A stretch of DNA of 64,000 nt, taken from contig NZ_JAGEOK010000001.1 in assembly GCF_017573545.1 (NCBI RefSeq), forward strand, positions 62,001 to 126,000, in the 5' to 3' direction. A program made the translations under genes and the position numbers. Below are positions 1 to 11,111 of this stretch, piece by piece (position 1 is the stretch's first letter; each line of letters begins with the position of its first letter). Source of the stretch: Actinomadura nitritigenes (lineage in GTDB: Bacteria > Actinomycetota > Actinomycetes > Streptosporangiales > Streptosporangiaceae). The notes under the pieces were generated by a model that was given only the letters and a program-made list of their open reading frames with translations, searched no databases and had not been told where the DNA came from.

Positions 1-1115
1 GCGGCGCGGTCGTGCCGGAGGGCGGCGCGGCGGCGTTCCTCGCGCCTTACCCGCTGTCGGTGCTGGACCGCCCGGAGCTGGCCGACCTGCTGGCGCGCCT
101 CGGCATCAGGACGCTGGGGGCGTTCGCGGAGCTGCCGTCCGGGCACGTCGCGGGGCGGTTCGGCGCGGACGGGGCGCTCGCGCACCGGCTGGCGCGGGGC
201 GAGGAGCCGCGCCCGATCGCGCCGGTCCGCGCGGCGGCGGACCTGTCGGTCCGCGCGGCGTTCGATCCGCCCGCCGAGCACGCCGAGCAGGTGGTGTTCA
301 CGGCGAAGCGGCTGGCCGGAGAGCTGCACGAGGGGCTCGCGGCGGGCGGGCTCGCGTGCGTGCGGCTGGAGGTCGAGGCCGGGTTCGCCGACGGGCACGT
401 CCTGCGGCGGCTGTGGCGGCACGACGGGCGGCTGTCGGCGCTCGCGGTCGCCGAGCGGGTGCGGTGGCAGCTGTCGGCGTGGCGGGACGGGCGCCCGGCG
501 GCGGGCACCGACCCCGAAGGGATCGAGGCGCCCGCCGGAGAGGAGGCCGTGTGGGGCGGCGTGACCTGGCTGGAGCTGACGCCCGACCAGCTCGTCCCGG
601 ACGGCGGGCGGCAGGAGGCGCTGTGGGGCCGGACGGCCGTCACCGACCGCGTCGCGCGCGCCGCCGACCGGATCCAGGGGCTGCTCGGGCACGGCGCGAT
701 CACCCGTCCGGTGCTGGCGGGCGGGCGCGGGCCGGGCGAGCAGGTCGTGCGGGTGCCGGTCGGCGACCTGCCGCCGGCGGGCCTGCCGGACGGGCCGTGG
801 CCGGGGCGGCTGACCGCGCCCGCGCCCGCCGTGGTGCCGGTCGCGGCGCCGGAGGCGGAGCTGCTCGACGCGGACGGCGCGCCGGTGGAGGTGTCGGCGC
901 GCTGCGCGGTGTCGGCGCCGCCGGCCGCGCTGCTGCTCGGCGGCCGCCCGGCGGCGGTGACCGGGTGGACGGGCCCGTGGCCGGCGGACGAGCGCTGGTG
1001 GGACCCCGCGCACGCGCGGCGCCGCGCCCGCTTCCAGATCGTCACCGAGGACGGCGCCGCGTACCTCCTGGCCGTTGAAGGCCGCCGCTGGCACGTGGAG
1101 GCCGCCTATGACTAG
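1..1115 (+). CDS. imuB: ImuB-type Y-family DNA polymerase-like protein (5' end cut off by window)
   Basis: C-terminal 370 or so residues of an ImuB homologue. The frame stays open to the window edge, so the GTG at 12 is not the true start. ImuB is a catalytically dead Y-family polymerase that links DnaE2 to the beta clamp in the damage-inducible mutasome. The visible part has a helix-hairpin-helix-like stretch (LADLLARLGIRTLGAFAELP) and the little-finger region that follows it in Y-family proteins. The C-terminus carries the WWDP and RFQIVTEDGAAYLL segments typical of ImuB tails. dnaE2 starts 29 bases after the stop, which gives the classical imuA'-imuB-dnaE2 order; imuA' would lie upstream of the window. 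The assignment rests on the family resemblance plus the dnaE2 neighbour. Confidence 0.88.
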   Translation, partial: GAVVPEGGAAAFLAPYPLSVLDRPELADLLARLGIRTLGAFAELPSGHVAGRFGADGALAHRLARGEEPRPIAPVRAAADLSVRAAFDPPAEHAEQVVFTAKRLAGELHEGLAAGGLACVRLEVEAGFADGHVLRRLWRHDGRLSALAVAERVRWQLSAWRDGRPAAGTDPEGIEAPAGEEAVWGGVTWLELTPDQLVPDGGRQEALWGRTAVTDRVARAADRIQGLLGHGAITRPVLAGGRGPGEQVVRVPVGDLPPAGLPDGPWPGRLTAPAPAVVPVAAPEAELLDADGAPVEVSARCAVSAPPAALLLGGRPAAVTGWTGPWPADERWWDPAHARRRARFQIVTEDGAAYLLAVEGRRWHVEAAYD

Positions 1116-1144
1116 CCGCACCTCAAGCCACTCGGGGGTGCGTT

Positions 1145-4100
1145 GTGGGGTGGAGTAATCCGGCGATCCCGTGGCGGGAGTTCGAGGAGCGGCTGTCGTG
1201 GCGGTCCGGTGAGCGCCCGCCGGACGGGGCGCCGGACGAGGCGCGGCAGGAGACGCCGGAGGCGCCGCGGCGCGTCGAGGGCGGCGTGCGGTGGGCGGAA
1301 CTGCACGTCCACTCGTCGTTCAGCTTCCTCGACGGCGCCAGCTCGCCGGACGCGCTGGTCGCGGAGGCGGCGCGGCTCGGCGTCGAGACGATGGCGATCA
1401 CCGACCACGACGGGATGTACGGGGCGGTCCAGTTCGCGCAGGCGGCGCACGAGTCGGGCATCGGGACGGTGTTCGGCGCGGAGCTGAGCCTCGGGCTGCC
1501 GGGCCCGCAGACCGGCGAGCCCGACCCGGCGGGCCGCCACCTGCTCGTCCTGGCGCGTGGCCCGGAGGGCTACGGGCGGCTCTGCTCGGCGATCACCGGG
1601 GCGCAGCTCGCGGGCGGGCGCAAGGGCCGTCCGGTGTACGACCTCGACACGCTCGCCGGGGCGCACGGCGGGCAGTGGGCGGTGCTGACCGGGTGCCGCA
1701 AGGGGCCGGTCCCGGCGGCGCTGGAGTCCGGCGGCCCGGACGCGGCCGAGCGGGAGCTGCGCCGGATGATCGGGATGTTCGGCCGCGACAACGTGTTCGT
1801 GGAGCTGGTCGACCACGGCCACCCGGACGACGACGAGCGCAACGACGCGCTGTTCGCGCTGGCCGCACGGGTCGGGGCGGGCGTCGTCGCGTCCAACAAC
1901 GCGCACTTCGCCGCGCCGGGCGGCGACGCGCGGCTGGCGCAGGCGATGGCGGCGGTGCGGGCGCGCCGCAGCATGGACGACATGGTCGGGTGGCTGCCCG
2001 CGAGCGGCACCGCGCACCTGCGCAGCGGCGCGGAGATGGCGGCGCGGCTGGCGCGCTTCCCCGGCGTCCTCGACCGGACCGCGGAGCTCGGCCGCGAGTG
2101 CCGGTTCGGCTTCGACGTGGTCGCGCCCCGGCTGCCCGACTGGCCCGTCCCCGGCGGCCACACCGAGGCGACCTGGCTGCGGCACCTGGTGAAGGAGGGC
2201 GCGCTGAAGCGGTACGGGCCGCCGGAGCGCGAACGGGTCTCCGGCGCGTACGCGCAGATCGCCAAGGAGCTCGACGTCATCGAGCAGCTCGACTTCCCCG
2301 GCTACTTCCTGATCGTCCACGACATCGTGGAGTTCTGCCGGGGGGAGGGGATCCTGTGCCAGGGGCGCGGGTCGGCGGCCAACTCGGCGGTCTGCTACGC
2401 GCTCGGCATCACCGGCGTCGACGCCGTCCGGCACGGGCTACTGTTCGAGCGGTTCCTGTCCCCCGGGCGCGACGGACCGCCCGACATCGACCTCGACATC
2501 GAGCACCGGCGCCGGGAGGAGGCCATCCAGTACGTCTACCGCAAGTACGGGCGGGAGTGCACGGCGCAGGTCGCGAACGTCATCAGCTACCGGCCGCGCA
2601 TGGCCGTCCGGGACGCGGCGCGCGCGCTCGGGTTCTCCCCCGGCCAGCAGGACGCGTGGTCCAAGGGCATCGACCCGCGCGACCCGGTCGGGTCGGAGGC
2701 CGACATCCCGGCGCCCGTCACGGAGCTGGCCGGGCGGATGCTGGCGCTGCCCCGGCACCTCGGCATCCACTCCGGCGGCATGGTCATCGCGGACCGCCCC
2801 GTCGGCGAGGTCTGCCCGATCGAGTGGGCGACGATGCCGAACCGCAGCGTCCTGCAGTGGGACAAGGACGACTGCGCGGCGGCCGGCCTGGTGAAGTTCG
2901 ACCTGCTCGGCCTCGGCATGCTCGCGGCCCTGCACGACTGCTTCGACCTGGTCGCCGGGCACCACGGGCAGCGGCACGACCTCCAGTCGATCCCGCCGGA
3001 GGACCCCGAGGTCTACGAGATGCTGTGCGACGCCGACACCGTCGGGGTGTTCCAGGTGGAGTCGCGCGCGCAGATGGCGACGCTGCCCCGGCTGCGGCCG
3101 CGCGAGTTCTACGACCTGGTGGTGGAGGTCGCGCTGATCCGCCCCGGCCCGATCCAGGGCGGGTCCGTCCACCCGTACCTGCGGCGCCGCAAGGGCCTCG
3201 AACCCGCCACGTGCCCGCACCCGCTGATGGAGCCGGCGCTGCGGCGGACGCTCGGCGTCCCGCTGTTCCAGGAGCAGATGATGCAGCTCGCCGTGGACTG
3301 CGCCGGGTTCACCCCGAACGAGGCCGACCAGCTGCGGCAGGCGATGGGCGCCAAGCGCGCGCCCGAGCGCGTCGAGCGGCTCCGCGAGCGGCTGCTGGAC
3401 GGGATGGCCGAGCGCGGCATCCCCGCCGATGTCGCCGAGGACGTCTACGAGAAGATCCTGGGATTCACCGGGTTCGGGTTCCCCGAGTCGCACGCGCAGA
3501 GCTTCGCGCACCTGGTCTACGCGAGCGCCTGGCTGAAGCGGCACTTCCCCGCCGCGTTCACGGCGGCGCTCGTCCGCAACCAGCCGATGGGCTTCTACAG
3601 CCCGCAGTCGCTGCTGGCGGACGCGCGGCGGCACGGCGTCGTCGTCCGGGGCGTCGACATCAACGCCAGCGACGTGCACCCGACGCTGGAGGAGCCCGTC
3701 GAGGTGGCGTCGGACCATCCGCACGCGCCCGCCGCGCCGCAGCCCGCGATCCGCGTCGGCCTCGCCGGCATCCGCAACCTCGGCGAGGACACCGCCGAGC
3801 TGATCGCGGCCGGACGCCCCTACACGAGCATGGAGGATCTGGCCCGGCGCGTCCCCCTGCCGGCGGCGGCGCTGGAGGCGCTCGCGACCGCCGGTGCGTT
3901 CGGCTGCCTCGGCATGACGCGGCGCGAGGCGCTGTGGGCGGCGGGCGCCCTCGCCGGCACCGGCCCCGGCCAGCTCGAAGGCGTCACGCCCGGCGCGGCG
4001 GCCCCCGCGCTGCCGGCGATGACGCCGATCGAGGAGACCCTCGCCGACCTGTGGGCGACCGGCGTCTCCCACACCCATCCCGTCGCGCACGTCCGGGAGG

Positions 4101-4429
4101 CGCTCGACGAGCTCGGCGCCCTGTCGTCCGAACGCCTCGCCGCGACGCCGTCGGACACCAACGTCGTCGTCGCGGGCCTGGTCACCCACCGGCAGCGCCC
4201 GCCGACCGCCAGCGGCATCGTGTTCATGACGCTGGAGGACGAGACCGGCATCATCAACGTCGTCTGCCCGCCGCAGGTGTTCCAGCGGCACCGCGGCCTC
4301 GCGGTCGACTCCCAGGCGCTGCTGGTCGGCGGGCGCCTCGAACGCGCCGACGGCGTCACCAACGTCCGCGCCACCCGGCTGCGCCGCCTCCCCGTCCCCG
4401 GCCGGGTCCGCGCCCGCAACTTCCACTGA
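1145..4429 (+). CDS. dnaE2: Error-prone DNA polymerase DnaE2 (ImuC)
   Basis: Alpha-subunit-type polymerase of 1094 residues that performs error-prone translesion synthesis together with ImuB after DNA damage. The N-terminal PHP domain begins at AELHVHSSFSFLDGASSP (about residue 50) and contains the ITDHDGMYG motif. The palm carries the GRGSAANSAVCYALG and PPDIDLDIEHRRREE motifs; the second holds the catalytic aspartates. A C-terminal OB-fold follows (VVVAGLVTHRQRPPTASG, FMTLEDETGIINVV). The length matches DnaE2 rather than the roughly 1180-residue replicative DnaE1. The GTG start is chosen because the frame upstream is closed and the spacing from imuB is short. No LexA box is visible in the 29-base gap, so any SOS promoter must lie upstream of imuB or imuA'. 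Confidence 0.95.
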   Translation: MGWSNPAIPWREFEERLSWRSGERPPDGAPDEARQETPEAPRRVEGGVRWAELHVHSSFSFLDGASSPDALVAEAARLGVETMAITDHDGMYGAVQFAQAAHESGIGTVFGAELSLGLPGPQTGEPDPAGRHLLVLARGPEGYGRLCSAITGAQLAGGRKGRPVYDLDTLAGAHGGQWAVLTGCRKGPVPAALESGGPDAAERELRRMIGMFGRDNVFVELVDHGHPDDDERNDALFALAARVGAGVVASNNAHFAAPGGDARLAQAMAAVRARRSMDDMVGWLPASGTAHLRSGAEMAARLARFPGVLDRTAELGRECRFGFDVVAPRLPDWPVPGGHTEATWLRHLVKEGALKRYGPPERERVSGAYAQIAKELDVIEQLDFPGYFLIVHDIVEFCRGEGILCQGRGSAANSAVCYALGITGVDAVRHGLLFERFLSPGRDGPPDIDLDIEHRRREEAIQYVYRKYGRECTAQVANVISYRPRMAVRDAARALGFSPGQQDAWSKGIDPRDPVGSEADIPAPVTELAGRMLALPRHLGIHSGGMVIADRPVGEVCPIEWATMPNRSVLQWDKDDCAAAGLVKFDLLGLGMLAALHDCFDLVAGHHGQRHDLQSIPPEDPEVYEMLCDADTVGVFQVESRAQMATLPRLRPREFYDLVVEVALIRPGPIQGGSVHPYLRRRKGLEPATCPHPLMEPALRRTLGVPLFQEQMMQLAVDCAGFTPNEADQLRQAMGAKRAPERVERLRERLLDGMAERGIPADVAEDVYEKILGFTGFGFPESHAQSFAHLVYASAWLKRHFPAAFTAALVRNQPMGFYSPQSLLADARRHGVVVRGVDINASDVHPTLEEPVEVASDHPHAPAAPQPAIRVGLAGIRNLGEDTAELIAAGRPYTSMEDLARRVPLPAAALEALATAGAFGCLGMTRREALWAAGALAGTGPGQLEGVTPGAAAPALPAMTPIEETLADLWATGVSHTHPVAHVREALDELGALSSERLAATPSDTNVVVAGLVTHRQRPPTASGIVFMTLEDETGIINVVCPPQVFQRHRGLAVDSQALLVGGRLERADGVTNVRATRLRRLPVPGRVRARNFH

Positions 4430-4552
4430 TCGCGGGCCGAACGCGGGCCCTGCCGGGCGCGTCCCACATGTGTCATCGTTGTCACGGAGAGGGTCGCGTG
4501 CCGCCGTGGAGGCGGCCGCCAAGGCGCGGCTCCGGCGAAAGGCAGATCGCCG

Positions 4553-6658
<2,106 letters not shown>

Positions 6659-6701
6659 GGCCCGCGGCCCGCGCACGCGGCACCGGGCGGCGGAGGGCGG
6701 T

Positions 6702-7646
6702 CTAGCGGCCCGGCGCCAGGGGCGACGCATGGTCGATGCGCCGGAGGATGACGCCCTCGCGCAGGGCCCAGGGGCAGATCTCCAGCTCCTTCAGCTCGAA
6801 CAGGTCCATCGCCGCGTCGGCGACGATCGCGCCGGCGAGCAGCTGCGGCGCCCGCGACTCCGACACCCCGGGCAGCTCCGCGCGCACGGCGGACGTCAGC
6901 TGCGCGAGCTTCTCGGTCCAGTCGGTGAGGTCGGTGTCCTGGAGGACGCGCCGCTGGTACGGTCCATCGCCCGAGGGGGCCGCGCCCGCGATCCGGGCGA
7001 GCTGCCGGAACGTCTTCGACGTGGCCACCGCGTGGTCGGCGGGCCCGTACCGGGACACCTCCCCGACGTGCCGGGCGATCTCCGCGCGGACGTGCCGGCG
7101 CAGCGCGCGGACCTCGTCGGCGGGCGGCGGGTCGGCGGTGAACCAGTCGCGGGTGAGGCGGCCCGCGCCGAGCGGCAGCGAGAACGCCGCGTCCGGCTCC
7201 TCGTCGATGCCGGACGCGATCTCCAGGGAGCCGCCGCCGATGTCGACCACCAGCAGCCGCCCGGACGACCAGCCGAACCAGCGGCGGACGGCGAGGAACG
7301 TCAGCCGCGCCTCGTCCTCGCCGGAGAGCACGTCGATGCCGATCCGCTTCTCCTCCCGGATGCGGTCGAGGATCTCCTCGCCGTTGGCGGCGTCGCGGAT
7401 GGCGGAGGTGGCGAACGCGACCAGGTCCTCGACGCCCTTGTCCTCGGCGACCTGCAGGGCCTCGTCGACGAACTCGCGGAGCAGGCGCTCGCCCCGCTCC
7501 GACAGCCGGTCGCCGTCCTCCAGGTGCGCGGCGAGGCGCAGTTCCGCCTTGTGGGAGAACGCGGGCAGCGGGCGCGCTCCCAGGTGGGCGTCCACCACCA
7601 GGAGGTGCACCGTGTTCGAGCCCACGTCCAGCACGCCGAGTCGCAT
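6702..7646 (-). CDS. Ppx/GppA family phosphatase (exopolyphosphatase-like)
   Basis: ASKHA-fold phosphatase of 314 residues (from ATG 7646), related to exopolyphosphatase and guanosine pentaphosphatase. It has the N-terminal phosphate-binding motif [16 protein letters not shown] and the second motif [13 protein letters not shown], with conserved [16 protein letters not shown] between them. The length matches the short actinobacterial Ppx1/Ppx2-like proteins that lack the extra C-terminal HD domain of E. coli GppA. The start was set at MRLGVLDVG because a -10-like TACCGT lies seven bases upstream, fitting a leaderless mRNA; an in-frame GTG at 7667 is less likely. It is divergent from the PH-like gene at 7733. 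Whether it prefers polyphosphate or pppGpp cannot be read from the sequence. Confidence 0.9.
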   Translation of the reverse strand: MRLGVLDVGSNTVHLLVVDAHLGARPLPAFSHKAELRLAAHLEDGDRLSERGERLLREFVDEALQVAEDKGVEDLVAFATSAIRDAANGEEILDRIREEKRIGIDVLSGEDEARLTFLAVRRWFGWSSGRLLVVDIGGGSLEIASGIDEEPDAAFSLPLGAGRLTRDWFTADPPPADEVRALRRHVRAEIARHVGEVSRYGPADHAVATSKTFRQLARIAGAAPSGDGPYQRRVLQDTDLTDWTEKLAQLTSAVRAELPGVSESRAPQLLAGAIVADAAMDLFELKELEICPWALREGVILRRIDHASPLAPGR

Positions 7647-7653
7647 GTCCCCG

Positions 7654-7659
7654 ACGGTA
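7654..7659 (-). promoter_or_regulatory. -10 element for leaderless phosphatase transcript
   Basis: On the minus strand TACCGT ends seven bases before the ATG at 7646. The TAnnnT pattern with this spacing is typical of leaderless actinobacterial mRNAs and helps to choose the start. No convincing -35 element was seen. Confidence 0.5.
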
Positions 7660-7720
7660 GCGGACACCCGCGCGGCGGGGACGCCAGACCGGCCTTCACC
7701 GGACGGAACACCCTTGCCAC

Positions 7721-7726
7721 TACGGT
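7721..7726 (+). promoter_or_regulatory. -10 element for leaderless PH-like gene
   Basis: TACGGT lies six bases before ATG 7733, and no Shine-Dalgarno sequence is present. It mirrors the divergent element at 7654-7659, so the 86-base gap probably contains back-to-back leaderless promoters. Confidence 0.5.
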
Positions 7727-7732
7727 GGGCGC

Positions 7733-8161
7733 ATGGACGGGCAGGAGTCGCGGCGCTGGCGGGTGCCGCCCAAGGTCGTCGCGGCCAAGTGCGCGGCGGC
7801 CGTGGCGGTCGCGGCGGTCGCCGCGTTCGGCGGCGGCGACTCGGAGCGGCTGCTGCTGGCGGGCGTCGCGGCGCTGGGCCTCGCGGGGGTCGCGCTGCGG
7901 GACCTGCTGGCGCCCGTCCGGGTGGCCGCCGACCGCGACGGCGTGACGGTCGTCACCGGTTACGCGGGGCATCGCCGCGTCCCGTGGGAGGCGGTGACCG
8001 CGATCCGGGTGGACGAGCGCCGCCGGCTGCTGCTGCACACCCGGATGCTGGAGATCGAGACCGCCGACGACCTGCACCTGTTCAGCGCCTTCGACCTGGG
8101 CGCGGACGTGCACGACGTCGCCGACGACCTCTACCGCCTCCGCGCCCGCACCACCCGCTGA
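7733..8161 (+). CDS. Small membrane-anchored PH-like domain protein
   Basis: Protein of 142 residues. Two short hydrophobic segments near the N-terminus ([12 protein letters not shown] and [16 protein letters not shown], about 20-50) form a membrane hairpin. They are followed by a compact domain beginning [33 protein letters not shown], which reads like the bacterial PH (bPH_6-type) fold of actinobacterial membrane proteins. The function is not known; such proteins are usually annotated only as PH domain-containing. The leaderless start is supported by TACGGT six bases upstream. It converges on rbsK with a strong hairpin between them. Confidence 0.75.
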   Translation: MDGQESRRWRVPPKVVAAKCAAAVAVAAVAAFGGGDSERLLLAGVAALGLAGVALRDLLAPVRVAADRDGVTVVTGYAGHRRVPWEAVTAIRVDERRRLLLHTRMLEIETADDLHLFSAFDLGADVHDVADDLYRLRARTTR

Positions 8162-8178
8162 CCCGCACCCGCGTGACC

Positions 8179-8218
8179 GCGCGCCGCCCCCGTGAGGTGC
8201 CTCATGAGGGCGGCGCGC
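8179..8218. terminator. Bidirectional hairpin terminator between PH-like gene and rbsK
   Basis: Arms 8179-8196 and 8201-8218 pair over 18 positions (16 Watson-Crick, one G-U, one mismatch) around a GTGC tetraloop. It sits between two convergent stops (8161 and 8232). There is no T-run, as is common for actinobacterial terminators. Confidence 0.8.
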
Positions 8219-8231
8219 CGCAGGTCGACGG

Positions 8232-9143
8232 TCAGGCGGGGAGCTCGTCGGGGGTCGGGTAGGAGGTCTGGGCGCCGGGCCTGCGGACGGCGGCGGCGCC
8301 GACGCGGGTGGCGTAGCGGGCGGCGTCGCGCAGGGAGTCGCCGCGGGCGAGCCGCAGGCAGAGCGCGGCGGTGAACGCGTCGCCCGCGCCCGTGGTGTCG
8401 ACGGCCTCCACCTTCGGCGACGGGATCCGCGCCGTCCCCTCGGCGTCGGCGACGACGACGCCGTCGGCGCCGAGGGTGATGACGGCCGAGCGGGGACCCG
8501 AGCCCAGCAGCGCCGCCGCCATCCGCTCCGGGTCCGCCCCGTCCGCCGCGCCGGGGCCGCCGAGCAGCCAGGCGGCCTCGTGCTCGTTCACCACGAGGGG
8601 GTCGCAGACCGCGAGGACCTCGGCGGGGACGGGCGCGGTGGGCGACAGGTTCAGCACGGCGCGGGCGCCCGCCGAGGCCGCCGCCCGGGCGGCGGCCTCG
8701 ATCGCGGGCATCGGCACCTCGAGCTGGAACGTCACCACGGACGCGGCGGCGATCATGTCGCGGGCGGCGGCGACGTCGTCCGGGGTGAGCCGGGCGTTGG
8801 CGCCGGGCGAGACGATGATGCTGTTGTCGCCGTCCGGCCCGACCGTGATCAGCGCGACGCCGCTCGGGCCCGGCGTGACGGCCAGGTGCGCCAGGTCCAC
8901 GCCGGCCTCGGCGAGCGCGCCGCGCAGCAGCGCGCCGTGCCCGTCGTCGCCGACGCGGCCGACGATCCCGACCCGGCCGCCGAGCCGGGCGGCGGCGACC
9001 GCCTGGTTCGCGCCCTTGCCGCCCGGGTGGGTGGCGAGGTCGGAGCCGAGGACGGTCTCCCCCGGCGCGGGCCGCCGGTCGACGCCGACCACGAGGTCCG
9101 CGTTGACCGAGCCGACCACGACGACGTCGTACTGTTCCGGCAC
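8232..9143 (-). CDS. rbsK: Ribokinase
   Basis: PfkB-family sugar kinase of 303 residues that phosphorylates ribose to ribose 5-phosphate in the cytoplasm. Seen directly are the N-terminal substrate motif GSVNADLVVGVD, the glycine-rich GGKGANQAVAAARLG and the C-terminal DTTGAGDAFTAAL signature with the catalytic base near D255. The GTG start has GGGGAG five bases upstream, located in the 12-base gap after rbsCB. As the last gene of the rbsR-rbsA-rbsCB-rbsK unit, its job is clear from context. No RbsD (ribose mutarotase) gene accompanies it. Confidence 0.94.
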   Translation of the reverse strand: MPEQYDVVVVGSVNADLVVGVDRRPAPGETVLGSDLATHPGGKGANQAVAAARLGGRVGIVGRVGDDGHGALLRGALAEAGVDLAHLAVTPGPSGVALITVGPDGDNSIIVSPGANARLTPDDVAAARDMIAAASVVTFQLEVPMPAIEAAARAAASAGARAVLNLSPTAPVPAEVLAVCDPLVVNEHEAAWLLGGPGAADGADPERMAAALLGSGPRSAVITLGADGVVVADAEGTARIPSPKVEAVDTTGAGDAFTAALCLRLARGDSLRDAARYATRVGAAAVRRPGAQTSYPTPDELPA

Positions 9144-9155
9144 GGCACTCCCCTT

Positions 9156-11111
9156 CTACTGCGTGGCGAACTGGGCGGCGTTCTCCGGCGTGGCGATCTT
9201 CACCGGCACCGGGGCGTTGGCGACCAGCTCGCCGCCCCTGGCGGCCTTGAGCGCGCTGTCCACGGCCATCTTGCCGAGCAGCCGGGGCTGCTGCGCGACG
9301 GTCGCGTTCAGGGTGCCGGCCTGGACGGCCTTGATGCCGTCCGGGGTGCCGTCGAACGCGACGACCTTGACCTGCTTTCCGGCCTTGCCGCCGAGCGCCT
9401 TGATCGCGCCGAGCGCCATCTCGTCGTTCTCGGCGAACACCCCGTTCACGTCGGGGTGCGACTGGAGCAGGTTCGTCATGACGTCGAGGCCCTTGGTCCG
9501 GTCGAAGTCGGCGGGCTGCTTGGCGACGACCTGGATGCCCGGGTACTGCTTGAGGCCCTCACTGAAGCCCTGCCCGCGCTCGCGGGAGGCGGAGGTGCCG
9601 GGCTGCCCCTGGATCACCACGATCTTGCCCTTGCCGCCGAGCAGCCGCGCCATCTCCGCGGCGGCGTCCTTGCCGCCCGCGACGTTGTCGGACGCGACGA
9701 GCTGCTCGACCTTCGCGCCGTTGACGGTGCGGTCGGCGGCGACGACGGGGATGCCCGCCCGGTTCGCGGCCTTCACCGCGGGCGCCGCGGCGTCGGAGTC
9801 GACCGGGTTGACGATGATCGCCTTCATCCCCTGGCTGGTGTAGTTCTGCACCTGGTTGACCTGCTGCGACGCGTCGTTCTGCGCGTCGCCGACGGTCAGC
9901 TTCACGCCGACCTTCCTCGCCTCGTCCTGCGCACCCTGGCGGAACTGGACGAAGAACGGGTTGTTCAGCGTGGACACCGACAGCCCGATCCTCACCGAGC
10001 CGCCGCCGGCCGCGCCGCCGGACTTGGAGTCGTTGCCGCCGGTGGTGGCGACGACCGCGGCGAGCGCGACGATGACCGCGACGACCGCGGCGCCGCCCGC
10101 CCAGAACGTCGCGGGCCGGACCCGCAGGCCGCGCCGCCGGACGGTGTCCAGCAGGACCGCCGCCGCGATCACGACGCCGATGACGACCTGCTGCCAGAAC
10201 GCCGACACCGACAGCAGGTTCAGGCCGTTGCGCAGCACCGCGAGGATCAGCGCGCCGACCAGGGTGCCGAACGCCCGGCCCTTGCCGCCGGACAGGCTGG
10301 CGCCGCCGATCACGACGGCGGCGATCGCGTCCAGCTCGTAGCCGTTGGCGGCCTGCGGCTGCGCCGAGGCGAGCCGGGACGCCAGCACGATCCCGGCGAC
10401 GGCCGCGAACGCGCCGGCCAGCGCGTAGGTGACGAGCTTCTGCCGGTCCACCCGGATGCCCGACAGCCGCGCGGCCTCCTCGTTGCCGCCGATCGCGTAC
10501 ATCGCGCGGCCGCTGTAGGTGCGGGCGAGGATCAGCGCGGTCAGCAGCCCCATCACGATCATCACGATGACCGGGACGGGCAGGTACGAGCCGATCGTGT
10601 CGCCGAGGTGGGTGACCGCGCCGGGGAACGCGATCGGGCTGCCGCCCGAGATCACCAGCGCGAGACCGCGCGCGACGCCGAGCATCGCGAGCGTCGCGAT
10701 GAACGGCGGCAGCTTCCCGTAGGTGATCAGCGCCCCGTTGACCAGGCCGGCGACGAGGCCGACGAGGACCGCGGCGACCAGCGCCAGCGGCCATGCCAGG
10801 CCGTGCTGCGTCGCCGTCCAGGCCAGCACCACCGCCGACAGCGCGGCGACCGCGCCGACCGACAGGTCGATCCCGGCGGTGACGATGACGAACGTCGAAC
10901 CGAACGCCAGGATCGCGACGACCGCCGCCTGGACCCCGACGTTCAGCAGGTTGGTGACGGTCAGGAAGTCACCGGACGCGATGGCCAGCGCGACCACCAG
11001 GATGATCAGGCCGGCCAGCGCGCCGTTCTCGCCCAGCAGCCGGCCGGCGGCCAGGGCCGCACCGCCGGACCGCGGCCCCTGCGGCCGCTTGCGCAACGTC
11101 TCAGTGGACAT
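9156..11111 (-). CDS. rbsC: Fused ribose ABC permease and substrate-binding protein (RbsC-RbsB)
   Basis: Protein of 651 residues that joins two normally separate subunits. Residues 1 to about 328 are an RbsC-type permease with many hydrophobic helices and the BPD_transp_2 signature around SAVVLAWTATQ to GTLVGALILAVLRNGLNLL. An extra membrane helix (about 334-356, WAGGAAVVAVIVALAAVVATTG) and a Gly/Ser linker follow. Residues from about 371 are a periplasmic-binding-protein type I domain (VRIGLSVSTLNNPFFVQFRQG, AENDEMALGAIKALG, VVAFDGTP) without its own signal peptide or lipobox. The binding domain is thus tethered outside the membrane by the linker helix. The start codon overlaps the end of rbsA by 11 bases. 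This permease/binding-protein fusion is known from some actinobacteria but differs from the standard three-gene layout. Confidence 0.92.
   Translation of the reverse strand: MSTETLRKRPQGPRSGGAALAAGRLLGENGALAGLIILVVALAIASGDFLTVTNLLNVGVQAAVVAILAFGSTFVIVTAGIDLSVGAVAALSAVVLAWTATQHGLAWPLALVAAVLVGLVAGLVNGALITYGKLPPFIATLAMLGVARGLALVISGGSPIAFPGAVTHLGDTIGSYLPVPVIVMIVMGLLTALILARTYSGRAMYAIGGNEEAARLSGIRVDRQKLVTYALAGAFAAVAGIVLASRLASAQPQAANGYELDAIAAVVIGGASLSGGKGRAFGTLVGALILAVLRNGLNLLSVSAFWQQVVIGVVIAAAVLLDTVRRRGLRVRPATFWAGGAAVVAVIVALAAVVATTGGNDSKSGGAAGGGSVRIGLSVSTLNNPFFVQFRQGAQDEARKVGVKLTVGDAQNDASQQVNQVQNYTSQGMKAIIVNPVDSDAAAPAVKAANRAGIPVVAADRTVNGAKVEQLVASDNVAGGKDAAAEMARLLGGKGKIVVIQGQPGTSASRERGQGFSEGLKQYPGIQVVAKQPADFDRTKGLDVMTNLLQSHPDVNGVFAENDEMALGAIKALGGKAGKQVKVVAFDGTPDGIKAVQAGTLNATVAQQPRLLGKMAVDSALKAARGGELVANAPVPVKIATPENAAQFATQ

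Noticed and set aside
12..1115. GTG at position 12 as the imuB start
   Set aside because: The protein starts mid-domain compared with ImuB and the frame is open to the edge.
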